Shown here: positions 21,326-30,596 of the stretch, piece by piece
How the letters are laid out: each line of letters opens with the position of its first letter
Position numbering within the stretch: position 1 is the first letter of the stretch
Assembly: GCF_964204645.1 (NCBI RefSeq)
Contig: NC_134025.1
Location: forward strand, 18,444,001-18,508,000
Source of the DNA: Tubulanus polymorphus
Lineage: Eukaryota; Nemertea; Palaeonemertea; Tubulaniformes; Tubulanidae
Direction of reading: 5' to 3'
Length of the DNA: 64,000 nucleotides
The notes under the pieces: model-generated
Told to the model about the DNA's origin: nothing
What the model saw: the letters and a program-made list of their open reading frames with translations, nothing else
Database searches by the model: none
Position numbers and translations under genes: made by a program

Positions 21326-22340
21326 TCACGTTATTTTAGTTTTGTCGTTTTGTCGTAATGTCGCCGTCATTTGCATATTCGTGTTTTTTTTACGCATGAC
21401 CCTTATCTGCCACCATACTTAAGCCTTAAGGTCGCGTAAAACTCGATAAACACTTCAAGCGACACAGCGAATGATCTCCTTTCCCCCACAGCGAACGCTT
21501 ACTCCGAATGTCAAGTGTGAGACCAGCATACGGATAGGAGTGTGGTATATACTTGTATTTAGTAAATACCTTGTGCATTTAACAATGATCGGTATATACT
21601 GTAGGAAATATAGAGTATTGATGGTATTGATATAGAGGTTGAAGCCCGCGGCCGAATTAAGTAATATATTCTTTTATTTTGATACCTCGTCGACATAACA
21701 GATTTTCTCCGCTATATCTCTTCGGCGTGTTTAGTTTAGGCCTACGACTCCCCGGTATACTTATGATTTATCTTGGTAAATACACGGTTAATTTGGTAAA
21801 GAAAAATAGGTATTGCTAAACTGACTGCTTGACGCCCGCAGCCAAATCACTGGTAGTAATAAATTAATTTTTACTCGATTTGATTCTCATGATGAGGAGA
21901 AACTTGCAGCTGATCCCCGGAACGACGATGGAGTGACACACGTCGATTTGTGGATCTTTACGGCTCGACAGTGCTTGTAAAATCTAAAGTAGTAAATTTC
22001 CTGTGTATCGGTAATATGATTTGATGGGGAAAATGGGCTATTGTTAAAATTAGTTTTTAAAAACCGCGACAGAATGTGCAATCTTTCGGTAATAAATTTG
22101 TTAATTTATGCTTGAGTTGATAATCGATGTGACAAGAAACGTGCGGTAGATTTCGGAAAGACGACTTAGAAAAACATGACTCTTTGAATGGGGCTCAATT
22201 TTCGATGTTTACGGCCCGACAGGGCTTTTGTAACGTTGATTCTTCAAAATTCGCACGGAGTATTTGTAGATCGAACTGAGCTGAATGATATCAGACGGAT
22301 TGTATCGGCAACAGCGGTAATGTAAAAAAGCCTATGTACT
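21326..22340. other. Non-repetitive host DNA, no gene seen
   Basis: No convincing frame or domain. Two similar phrases with AAACTTGCAGCTGATCC / GACAGTGCTTGTAA character recur loosely at 21900 and 22200, suggesting old satellite-like duplication. Confidence 0.4.
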
Positions 22341-22373
22341 TTTGACAAAAAATGTGTGGAAAAAATAATAATA

Positions 22374-22375
22374 AC

Positions 22376-22410
<35 letters not shown>

Positions 22411-22675
22411 GAAACACGCGAATCTCAATAGGGTTTTCTGTGATGTAACAGAAAACCCTAATAATCACGCGGATATCAATAGGGTTTTCTGTGAAATAAC
22501 AGAAAACCCTAATAATAATCACGCGGATATCAATAGGGTTTTCTGTGAAATAACAGAAAACCCTAATAATCATGCGGATATCAATAGGGTTTTCTGTGAA
22601 ATAACAGAAAACCCTAATGATAATAATCACGCGGATATCAATAGGGTTTTCTGTGAAACAACAGAAAACCCTAAA
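22374..22675. repeat. AAT microsatellite followed by five-hairpin array
   Basis: (AAT)n, then five units of about 50-55 bp, each AGGGTTTTCTGTG-loop-CAGAAAACCCT followed by AATAATCACGCGGATATCAA. Loops differ (ATGTAA, AAATAA, AAACAA) while both arms are kept. Arms are 11 bp; each unit is a perfect or near-perfect hairpin. Confidence 0.9.
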
Positions 22676-25600
22676 TATAGCTGCAAAGCAGCGATAACGG
22701 GTTTCTGCCTTGCTGTTTACAATATCGTTCAAGGGTGCGTGCAAACATTTCACCGAAAGGAGCGCCACCTAGGGGTCAACTTATGACATGGATATGTTGA
22801 CCCACAAGGGCTACTACGCGCAAAGTACTTATGTACCAAGTTAAGAGGAAATCGAGAATAGCGAAGATACAGTATTTTACTTTTCCCTAGTGGCAGTTGT
22901 ATGAACTAATTTTGGCGGTTTGCGTACTATCCTTATGTATATGTACTCACAGGTTTTTGTTTAGGTCTATCATAAAATGACTGAATTACACGTAAGGAAA
23001 CGGATGTTAGAATGAGTTTTCGAAATGTACGCGCCCTACTGATTAGAATAGGAACTTATAATGTGAGGGGTTCGTCGTATCTCATATCCAGGTATACGTG
23101 TATCAATTTTCATAGAAATCCCTCCATCCGCTTAGTAGATATGAATAAAAATGTATTTCCAGCAAAATGTAGGTGGCGCTCCTGAAGAACCATATAAGTT
23201 ACCTACTTAAACCATACATCACTTCAAGTATCTTGAAAAGGGCTGCTAACCACACATTGCAACCTCGATTCTATCGCCAACGGTTAAGGACCTAGGACAA
23301 AAATCGTAGTTTTCACAGTCCCCTGGTGTATGTTGTATGAACTATTTATGCAGGATGGCATATTACACACATGTCTTTGTACTTATACCAAGTTTTGTGA
23401 TTTTCACAATAAACAGACCGCATTAAATGCGAAAAATGGATGCTGAAATCGATTTTTCAAAATCTACGCCCCTAGTGGTTAAAATGGGAACTAATCATAT
23501 GAGTGGTTCGTTTCGTTTAGTAACCAGATACATGTGTATCAATTTTTATAGAAATCCATTGATACCCTTAGTCGATATAGATGAAAATGCGTATTCCAGC
23601 GTCTTATAGGTGGCGCTACTGGCGAACCATATGAGCTACGTTGTTATACCATACATCAATACAAGCGTCTTCGCAAGGGCTACTGGTCACTCGTTGCAAC
23701 CACTATTCTATCTCCACCGGTTAAGGAGCTAGGAGCAAAAATTTCTTTGAAAAAATTGGGGGCCCATTTTCGAGCCCGTAGAGCCCAAACGGTTAATCGC
23801 AGATAGGGCGTGCCAATGACTTTTTAGCCTCCAGGCTGTTATGAACAACTTTCGTGCTCGGCCGAAGCTGAAAACTCGAAGACAAAATTTTTCTCACACA
23901 GTAACTTTTCGATGTCAGAATTTTCAAAAATAAAACGCCCCCTGGTGGGTGAACGGGGTCCCCAATCAAAGATCCCTTCGACTTACCTCAAGGTACCTGT
24001 GATCCGTACATCTCACGGAAGTTTCAAGTAAATCCGTCAAGGAATATTGTAATGCTAACAGAATATTGCCATCCAGGCTCTCGCGTATAGATACCGTAGC
24101 TGCATTCATTAGCTCTATCCAGGGAAGTTACTGCAAGGATGCTATTGCTTGTATATGCGGAACAAAAATTCCTCAGTTGCGTTCACTCGAGACTGACCCC
24201 ATTCAGTGCGCCACATATATATATAAAGATACTACAAAACTACAGATCTAGTACACCAGCTCTATCACTGGTTATAGGGACACTGACACAAACAGACGCA
24301 CTGACGCGCTGTGGGAATGACACGTAGGCAATACACATACGTAGATGGATACTGTTTGAATCGGGCTTAAATTTCGATGTTTAGAGGCTCACAGTGAGTA
24401 AACAGTGCAATTCTGATTAATATCACGTACAGTATTTGTCAATGCAGCGTAGTACTTGTGATACAGAATGGTTTCACCGACAGTGAAAGTAAGTTGCAGT
24501 TGTTTATATCCTTTCAGTAAGATCCAGTGTGAAAAAGAATATAATAATAATAATAATAATAATCAGCAGGAATACAATAGGGTTTCTGCGAAGGCAGCAG
24601 AAACCCTAATAATCAGCAGGAATACAATAGGGTTTTCTGTGAAACAACAGAAAACCCTAAATATAGCTGCAAAGCAGCGATAACGGGTTTCTGCCTTGCT
24701 GTTTACAATATCGTTCAAGGGTGCGTGCAAACATTTCACCGAAAGGAGCGCCACCTAGGGGTCAACTTATGACATGGATATGTTGACCCACAAGGGCTAC
24801 TACGCGCAAAGTACTTATGTACCAAGTTAAGAGGAAATCGAGAATAGCGAAGATACAGTATTTTACTTTTCCCTAGTGGCAGTTGTATGAACTAATTTTG
24901 GCGGTTTGCGTACTATCCTTATGTATATGTACTCACAGGTTTTTGTTTAGGTCTATCATAAAATGACTGAATTACACGTAAGGAAACGGATGTTAGAATG
25001 AGTTTTCGAAATGTACGCGCCCTACTGATTAGAATAGGAACTTATAATGTGAGGGGTTCGTCGTATCTCATATCCAGGTATACGTGTATCAATTTTCATA
25101 GAAATCCCTCCATCCGCTTAGTAGATATGAATAAAAATGTATTTCCAGCAAAATGTAGGTGGCGCTCCTGAAGAACAATATAAGTTACCTACTTAAACCA
25201 TACATCACTTCAAGTATCTTGAAAAGGGCTGCTAACCACACATTGCAACCTCGATTCTATCGCCAACGGTTAAGGACCTAGGACAAAAATCGTAGTTTTC
25301 ACAGTCCCCTGGTGTATGTTGTATGAACTATTTATGCAGGATGGCATATTACACACATGTCTTTGTACTTATACCAAGTTTTGTGATTTTCACAATAAAC
25401 AGACCGCATTAAATGCGAAAAATGGATGCTGAAATCGATTTTTCAAAATCTACGCCCCCTAGTGGTTAAAATGGGAACTAATCATATGAGTGGTTCGTTT
25501 CGTTTAGTAACCAGGTACATGTGTATCAATTTTTATAGAAATCCATTGATACCCTTAGTCGATATAGATGAAAATGCGTATTCCAGCGTCTTATAGGTGG

Positions 25601-26640
25601 CGCTACTGGCGAACCATATGAGCTACGTTGTTATACCATACATCAATACAAGCGTCTTCGCAAGGGCTACTGGTCACTCGTTGCAACCACTATTCTATCT
25701 CCACCGGTTAAGGAGCTAGGAGCAAAAATCTCTTTGAAAAAATTGGGGGCCCATTTTCGAGCCCGTAGAGCCCAAACGGTTAATCGCAGATAGGGCGTGC
25801 CAATGACTTTTTTAGCCTCCAGGCTGTTATGAACAACTTTCGTGCTCGGCCGAAGCTGAAAACTCAAAGACAAAATTTTTCTCACACAGTAACTTTTCGA
25901 TGTCAGAATTTTCAAAAATAAAACGCCCCCTGGTGGGTGAACGGGGTCCCCAATCAAAGATCCCTTCGACTAACCTCAAGGTACCTGTGATCCGTACATC
26001 TCACGGAAGTTTCAAGTAAATCCGTCAAGGAATATTGTAATGCTAACAGAATATTGCCATCCAGGCTCTCGCGTATAGATACCGTAGCTGCATTCATTAG
26101 CTCTATCCAGGGAAGTTACTGCAAGGATGCTATTGCTTGTATATGCGGAACAAAAATTCCTCAGTTGCGTTCACTCGAGACTGACCCCATTCAGTGCGCC
26201 ACATATATATATAAAGATACTACAAAACTACAGATCTAGTACACCAGCTCTATCACTGGTTATAGGGACACTGACACAAACAGACGCACTGACGCGCTGT
26301 GGGAATGACACGTAGGCAATACACATACGTAGATGGATACTGTTTGAATCGGGCTTAAATTTCGATGTTTAGAGGCTCACAGTGAGTAAACAGTGCAATT
26401 CTGATTAATATCACGTACAGTATTTGTCAATGCAGCGTAGTACTTGTGATACAGAATGGTTTCACCGACAGTGAAAGTAAGTTGCAGTTGTTTATATCCT
26501 TTCAGTAAGATCCAGTGTGAAAAAGAATATAATAATAATAATAATAATAATCAGCAGGAATACAATAGGGTTTCTGCGAAGGCAGCAGAAACCCTAATAA
26601 TCAGCAGGAATACAATAGGGTTTCTGCGAAGGCAGCAGAA
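22640..26640. repeat. Direct tandem duplication, unit about 1,987 bp
   Basis: 22676-24660 and 24662-26640 are nearly identical with a constant offset of 1986-1988 bp; only scattered single-base differences were noticed. Each unit starts ATATAGCTGCAAAGCAGCG and ends in (AAT)n plus hairpins. Unit contains several GGTGGCGCT-type phrases but no recognisable coding region; short frames occur identically in both units. Confidence 0.92.
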
Positions 26641-26717
26641 ACCCTAATAATAATAATAATAATAATAAGAAACACGCGAATCTCAATAGGGTTTTCTGTG
26701 ATGTAACAGAAAACCCT
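26523..26717. repeat. Hairpin cluster at right edge of the insertion
   Basis: (AAT)n, two hairpins AGGGTTTCTGCGAAGGCAGCAG+AAACCCT (separate arms), (AAT)n again, then one AGGGTTTTCTG hairpin identical in context to that at 22430. The same cluster in shorter form is at 24536-24660. Confidence 0.85.
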
Positions 26718-26792
26718 AATTATATGAAAATGAAACTGATAATATTATAAACGTTGAATTAATCATAAATAAGATAACTAAATATTTTGAAG

Positions 26793-26815
26793 ATGGTAAT
26801 TTCTTTGATTAATAA
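26793..26815 (+). promoter_or_regulatory. Class I start-proximal motif
   Basis: GTAATTTCTTTGATTAATAA directly before ATG at 26816. Confidence 0.45.
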
Positions 26816-27037
26816 ATGAGTGATAATAAGTGGATAATAAATGGATTATATAATGGTGCCTTACTATCAGTTGGAACTGTTGGATATAAAATGGTATTAA
26901 AAAAAGTATTTAGAATGGGAAGTATTAATGTTGATAGATTTGATATCAATGATATTTTAATATTAACATTAGCAGTTACTTTATCTAATTTAACTATTGA
27001 TTATTTGGAAAAACAAAAATATATTCCTCCTATATAA
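26816..27037 (+). CDS. Small two-helix membrane protein
   Basis: 73 aa, intact. NGALLSVGTVGYKMVLKKV and DINDILILTLAVTLSNLTI are hydrophobic, consistent with two short membrane helices. It heads a run of four small ORFs, each with a class I motif abutting the start, so it is likely a virion membrane protein expressed with them. No family name. Confidence 0.5.
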   Translation: MSDNKWIINGLYNGALLSVGTVGYKMVLKKVFRMGSINVDRFDINDILILTLAVTLSNLTIDYLEKQKYIPPI

Positions 27038-27039
27038 AT

Positions 27040-27062
27040 ACGTAATTTTTTTTACTAAATAA
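27040..27062 (+). promoter_or_regulatory. Class I start-proximal motif
   Basis: CGTAATTTTTTTTACTAAAT then AAATG at 27063. Eight T in the run. Confidence 0.5.
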
Positions 27063-27484
27063 ATGGCGTCTGCAATTATAACTATTATTGGATCAGCAAT
27101 TGTTAACGCTTTAGCATTTACAGGTGGTGGGTATTTATTTAAGCATATTGATAAAAAATAGTTCATTAGCAGAACAAAGAAGACATAACTTTGCGTTAGA
27201 GAAATATAATAAAGCTGCAGAAGAATATAGAGAAAAAAGACAAAACTATATGGATTACATCGATAAAGAACTATATACCCAGAAAATTGCACATAGAGAT
27301 TTTCAATCAGTTGATGAAGCTATGAGTTTATATAACGCAGTAACAAATAAAGAAAAATTACATCTATATACCTAAATTATCAAATTATTATACCCCAAGT
27401 AATGAACAGAAGAAATATGAAATAATTTGGATTTTAGGCGGAACAGTTATTGTATTATTTGTTGCTCATAAATTTACTAATTAG
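27063..27484 (+). pseudogene. Membrane/coiled-coil virion-type protein (two frameshifts)
   Basis: MASAIITIIGSAIVNALAFT (hydrophobic N-terminus), a stop at about 27160, then in a second frame a charged helix RRHNFALEKYNKAAEEYREK, and in a third frame IIWILGGTVIVLFVAHKF near the end. The plan (N-terminal hydrophobic, central helix, C-terminal TM) is one I associate with small ORFs of Polinton-like elements. Broken here. Confidence 0.5.
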
Positions 27485-27503
27485 TAATTTCTTTTCTAAA
27501 TAA
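27481..27503 (+). promoter_or_regulatory. Class I start-proximal motif
   Basis: TTAGTAATTTCTTTTCTAAA then TAAATG at 27504. Confidence 0.45.
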
Positions 27504-27926
27504 ATGGGTGATAAAGTTGATAATGTTGATATTATTCCTCATGATATAGATAAAACTAAATAAAATTATATTTGGAAAAACAAATATTAGAATTCGAAAA
27601 TGATTTAAAAGTTAAAAAGAAAAAATATTTAAAAACTCAAATTATATATTATTTTATTATTAGTAGTTCAGTTACAATTAGTTCTGTAATAACATTTCTA
27701 GCATTATTCCCACCATTAACACCTTTAGCTATCTCAATTGGTGTGTTAGGGTGATAGTTCAAGTGTTTTAACTGGTATAAGTTCAAAATTAATTATAAAA
27801 AGTAATAAAGAAAAAATTAATTCTAATAGAAAGGAAATTAATAAATTAGAAAATACATTAGATTAAATAATAAGTTTAAATGGTAATATAACAGTTGAAG
27901 AACAAGATAAATTATTAAAAGAATAA
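27504..27926 (+). pseudogene. Hydrophobic small protein (frameshifted)
   Basis: ATG at 27504 gives 19 codons then TAA; the next frame holds a lysine-rich helix followed by IIYYFIISSSVTISSVITFL and PLTPLAISIGVLG, two hydrophobic segments; a third frame supplies a basic C-terminal helix ending KLENTLD. Probably one membrane protein with two breaks. Confidence 0.45.
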
Positions 27927-27931
27927 ATGAA

Positions 27932-27954
27932 TTATTAATTTTTTTATTATATAA
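27932..27954 (+). promoter_or_regulatory. Class I start-proximal motif
   Basis: ATTAATTTTTTTATTATATA then AATG at 27955. Confidence 0.5.
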
Positions 27955-28365
27955 ATGGTTGATAGTTTTCCAAAAGCTTTACAATATAATAAATCAATTG
28001 AATATAATATTCCTGCAATAGATTTTAATAAAGATATTTCATATAGAAATGAAGTTTTAAATTCATTAATTAATTTAGATATTTATGTTACTGAAACTAA
28101 TAATTTTAATGCAAAGAAGGAAAATATATTTCATGTATATTTGATTAATTTTAAAAAATTGAAAGATGAAAATCAATGGTTATTAAAATCTAACATGAAG
28201 TATTGGCAGAACCAATTAAATTTTGCAGTTTATTGTGCCACAACAGGATGTGGAATTAGTTGGAATGATCATTTGAATAATTCTAAATATAAATTAATTC
28301 AAAGTTTATTTAGATTCCATACATTCTTTCAAATAAGATTAATATTAATGATGGATATCAAAATG
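27955..28365 (+). pseudogene. Conserved virion-region protein with CATTGCGIS motif, truncated
   Basis: MVDSFPKALQYNKSIEYNIP start; the middle ends WQNQLNFAVYCATTGCGISW at about codons 82-101, a block I recall from uncharacterised proteins of Polinton-like elements. Reading continues to about 28350, where a LINE 5' end (from about 28366) replaces the gene. Function unknown. Last of the four-gene class I run. Confidence 0.5.
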
Positions 28366-28485
28366 GCGGCGTAGACACAAACACATTTCCGAAGCTCCGC
28401 TTAAAAATTGGTTTAAGCTGGTCCGGTGTAAGTTTTTTGTGGATTTTTTCGTTATATCGCATCATTGGTACTGTGGACGTTCACT

Positions 28486-29442
28486 ATGGTTGGTGGAAAT
28501 GGTAAAAAGAAACGCAATAAGTCTGGATCTGATGTTACCGCGGTAAAACGTCGTGATCAGAAAAAGACCCCTAACAAGAATCCAGAATGTACTGGTGACA
28601 TAGGTGACTGTTCATCCGAATCGAGTGATCACGGTGATAAGCCTAATATAGACAGCGGAAATGACAGCAATGCGAGTCTCGGTGATATTGTTGCTATGTT
28701 GAGCGACATGTCAACGAAATTAAATCGGTTGGAGCCAATCGAAAAGGCAATGGAAAATCTGTGCACAAAATATGACCAACTGTCGACTGATAACAAAATC
28801 ACGAATGAAAAAATCGGTACATTGACCGCCGAAGTTGGCCGTTTACGCATGGAAAACGTGAAGTTGAGCAATACCGTGCTCGACTTACAATCACGATCTA
28901 TGAGGGATAACCTCCTCTTTTTCGGCGTGCAGGAGGAAAAAGATGAAATCGTGGCAGATAGAATCTACAACATTTTAACGTCGGAGGCTGGAATAAATGA
29001 TGCGCGTGACAGAATAAAGTTTGTACGTGCACACCGTGTCGGAAAATATAGTGCTGGAACTGTGCGACCGATTGTCGTTAAGTTCCACTTTTACCCTGAT
29101 AGGGAAGAAATTCGTGGAAAATCCGCACTTCTGAAATCTCGTGGTCTTAGAATCGCCCAACAAGTCCCTAAAGAAATCCGAGAACGTAGAAAAGCGTACA
29201 ACAACGTTGTGGAGGAGGCAATTACCAGAGGTGATAAATTTCATTTCGTTGGAGACAAACTTTACCTGAACAACCGCTTGTTCCAATTCAATGAGAAAGA
29301 TTCAACGACACCCCCATCCAGACTTAATAAGAACGGGCTGGACAGCCAGATTGTTATCGATCGCGAACAGAGGCACAATAGCGATGTCGGTGACGTGAGT
29401 GATGCCTTGCGCGAGGCACGTGCCACCCTCGATATGGAATAG
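28486..29442 (+). CDS. LINE ORF1 RNA-binding protein
   Basis: ATG at 28486 (MVGGNGKKKRNKSG); the frame is open a little further upstream but without ATG. About 318 aa. Basic and acidic low-complexity N-terminus, a coiled coil (about residues 75-140), then an RRM-like domain with SRSMRDNLLFFGVQEEKD and RAHRVGKYSAGTVRPIVVKF, and a C-terminal domain with RRKAYNNVVEEAITRG. This is the order of L1-type ORF1 proteins, which bind the LINE RNA. Intact frame; ORF2 starts within about 35 bp. Confidence 0.85.
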   Translation: MVGGNGKKKRNKSGSDVTAVKRRDQKKTPNKNPECTGDIGDCSSESSDHGDKPNIDSGNDSNASLGDIVAMLSDMSTKLNRLEPIEKAMENLCTKYDQLSTDNKITNEKIGTLTAEVGRLRMENVKLSNTVLDLQSRSMRDNLLFFGVQEEKDEIVADRIYNILTSEAGINDARDRIKFVRAHRVGKYSAGTVRPIVVKFHFYPDREEIRGKSALLKSRGLRIAQQVPKEIRERRKAYNNVVEEAITRGDKFHFVGDKLYLNNRLFQFNEKDSTTPPSRLNKNGLDSQIVIDREQRHNSDVGDVSDALREARATLDME

Positions 29443-29475
29443 GAAAGCGTCGGAAATAATAATAACGCGGAACGA

Positions 29476-30156
29476 TTGAAACTCTGTTTCTTAAATATTA
29501 AAGGATTATTCAGTCGGAAAGCTGGTACACGGACATGTAAACTGGACCTTCCGGAAATCCAGGCTTTATTAGACGTGAATGATATAATCGCATTCGAGGA
29601 AACCTGGAACTCTAAAGACACCGTATTTTCAGTACCCAGTGGATATACGTTTTTTCAAAGTACGAGAATGAAAAACCCTCGCGCGCGTCGAAATTCTGGC
29701 GGATTGTTGCTACTTTTTAAATCCGAATTACGGCAGGGTATTGAATTATTAGAAAATAACCATCCCGATATTTCATGGGTGAAATTATCAAAAGAATTCT
29801 TTAATTTTGAAAGAGATATGTTTATTTGTTTAGTGTATGTAGCTTGTGATAATCGTGGCACGGATGACTTCTTTCATGATCTGAGTTGTCAGATACTTGC
29901 TCATCAACTTGATGGCAATGTATTGGTGGCTGGTGACATAAATGCACGGACCAATGTATACTCGGGTCTCCCTCCCGATCCGGATGCTATTAATATGCGA
30001 TTCCTTGAGTTCGAACATGGGGTACGAAAATTACTTGAATACCATGATATTGACACAACTAGATCATCTCAAGATGATACTGTTAGACCAGATATTAGAG
30101 GCATGAATATGATAAACATGTGCATAGGTTGTAGTTTGTTAATATTAAACGGTAGG
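29476..30156 (+). pseudogene. LINE ORF2, apurinic endonuclease domain only
   Basis: Open from before 29476 with no clear ATG. Endonuclease signature: KLCFLNIKGL (Asn), IIAFEETWNS (Glu), RRNSGGLLLLFKSE, then LVAGDINARTN (Asp/Asn) near residue 160. The reading runs into P3 after MCIGCSLLILN, so the reverse transcriptase is missing. Confidence 0.85.
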
Positions 30157-30344
30157 AGTAATAGGGATAATAGGCTTTCAGATCAAAGGTCGAACGGTCG
30201 AGCTCGTAAAAAATGAAAATAACAATAATTTACAGTTGAATTAGTCGCGCACACTCCCAATTCTACTGTAAATTATTGTTATTTTCATTTTTTACTCACT
30301 CGCCCCTTCAACCTTTAACCTGAAAGCCTATTATCCCTATTACT
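30157..30344. repeat. Terminal palindrome P3 (end of E2)
   Basis: 188 bp. Arms begin AGTAATAGGGATAATAGGC and its complement, include TCAAAGGTCGAACGGTCGAG in the outer arm and CCTTCAACCTTTAACCTGA in the inner arm, and continue through AATAACAATAATTTACAG. Small loop near 30245. Inner flank CTTAAAATATTCACATATAC equals the other termini. Confidence 0.85.
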
Positions 30345-30596
30345 CTTAAAATATTCACATATACATGAATAAAATATAAATGAATAACATTTAAATTGAC
30401 AGATTATTCAATATAAAAGTGTAAGCTCTTATAGAATAGATATATAGATATATTTACAACATTATTTCAATATTTATATTTGCATGAGTTAGATTTTTAA
30501 ACATTAAAAGTGTTAGTAAAGTGTGATTGAAATAATACATGATATAAATCATTGAACTTCTAAAATCAATTTAGTAAAAAAATATGTATAATAAAT
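30345..30596. other. AT-rich terminal region of E2 with class II motif
   Basis: Non-coding; homologous (inverted) to 7591-7791. Ends with AAAATCAATTTAGTAAAAAA then ATATGTATAATAAATG, the HNH start motif. Confidence 0.6.

Larger units (their letters stand above)
19277..26717. mobile_element. 7.4-kb composite host insertion in element M
   Basis: Interrupts an element ORF; virus-like AT-rich coding resumes at TATATGAAAATG after 26717. Contents: LINE RT fragment, 31-bp minisatellite, about 1 kb without a gene, a hairpin array and two tandem copies of a 2-kb unit, ending in a hairpin ...ACAGAAAACCCTAAT. Whether it came in as one transposon (a Helitron-like element would fit the terminal hairpin) or grew in place cannot be told. 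Confidence 0.6.
28366..30156 (+). mobile_element. L1/Tx1-like LINE, 5' part, inserted in M and cut by E2
   Basis: Begins near AAAATGGCGGCGTAGACACA, runs through ORF1 and into the endonuclease domain of ORF2, then stops where palindrome P3 starts at 30157. GC is host-like, unlike its surroundings. The 3' part of ORF2 (reverse transcriptase) is not found elsewhere in the window. Confidence 0.8.

Noticed and set aside
22374-22675. Regularly spaced palindromic repeats resembling a CRISPR array
   Set aside because: Spacers are near-identical, the genome is eukaryotic and no cas genes are present; it is a tandem hairpin array.
22244-22786. Frames of 144 and 174 codons over the hairpin array on both strands
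   Set aside because: Periodic translation of the repeat plus a poly-Asn microsatellite; no domain.
24066-26315. Pairs of identical 60-odd codon frames in the 2-kb duplication
   Set aside because: Identity follows from the recent duplication; no start context, no domain and no coding bias.
22430-26717. TTAGGG-like words suggesting interstitial telomere repeats
   Set aside because: TTAGGG occurs only once per hairpin arm and is not tandem, so it belongs to the hairpin.
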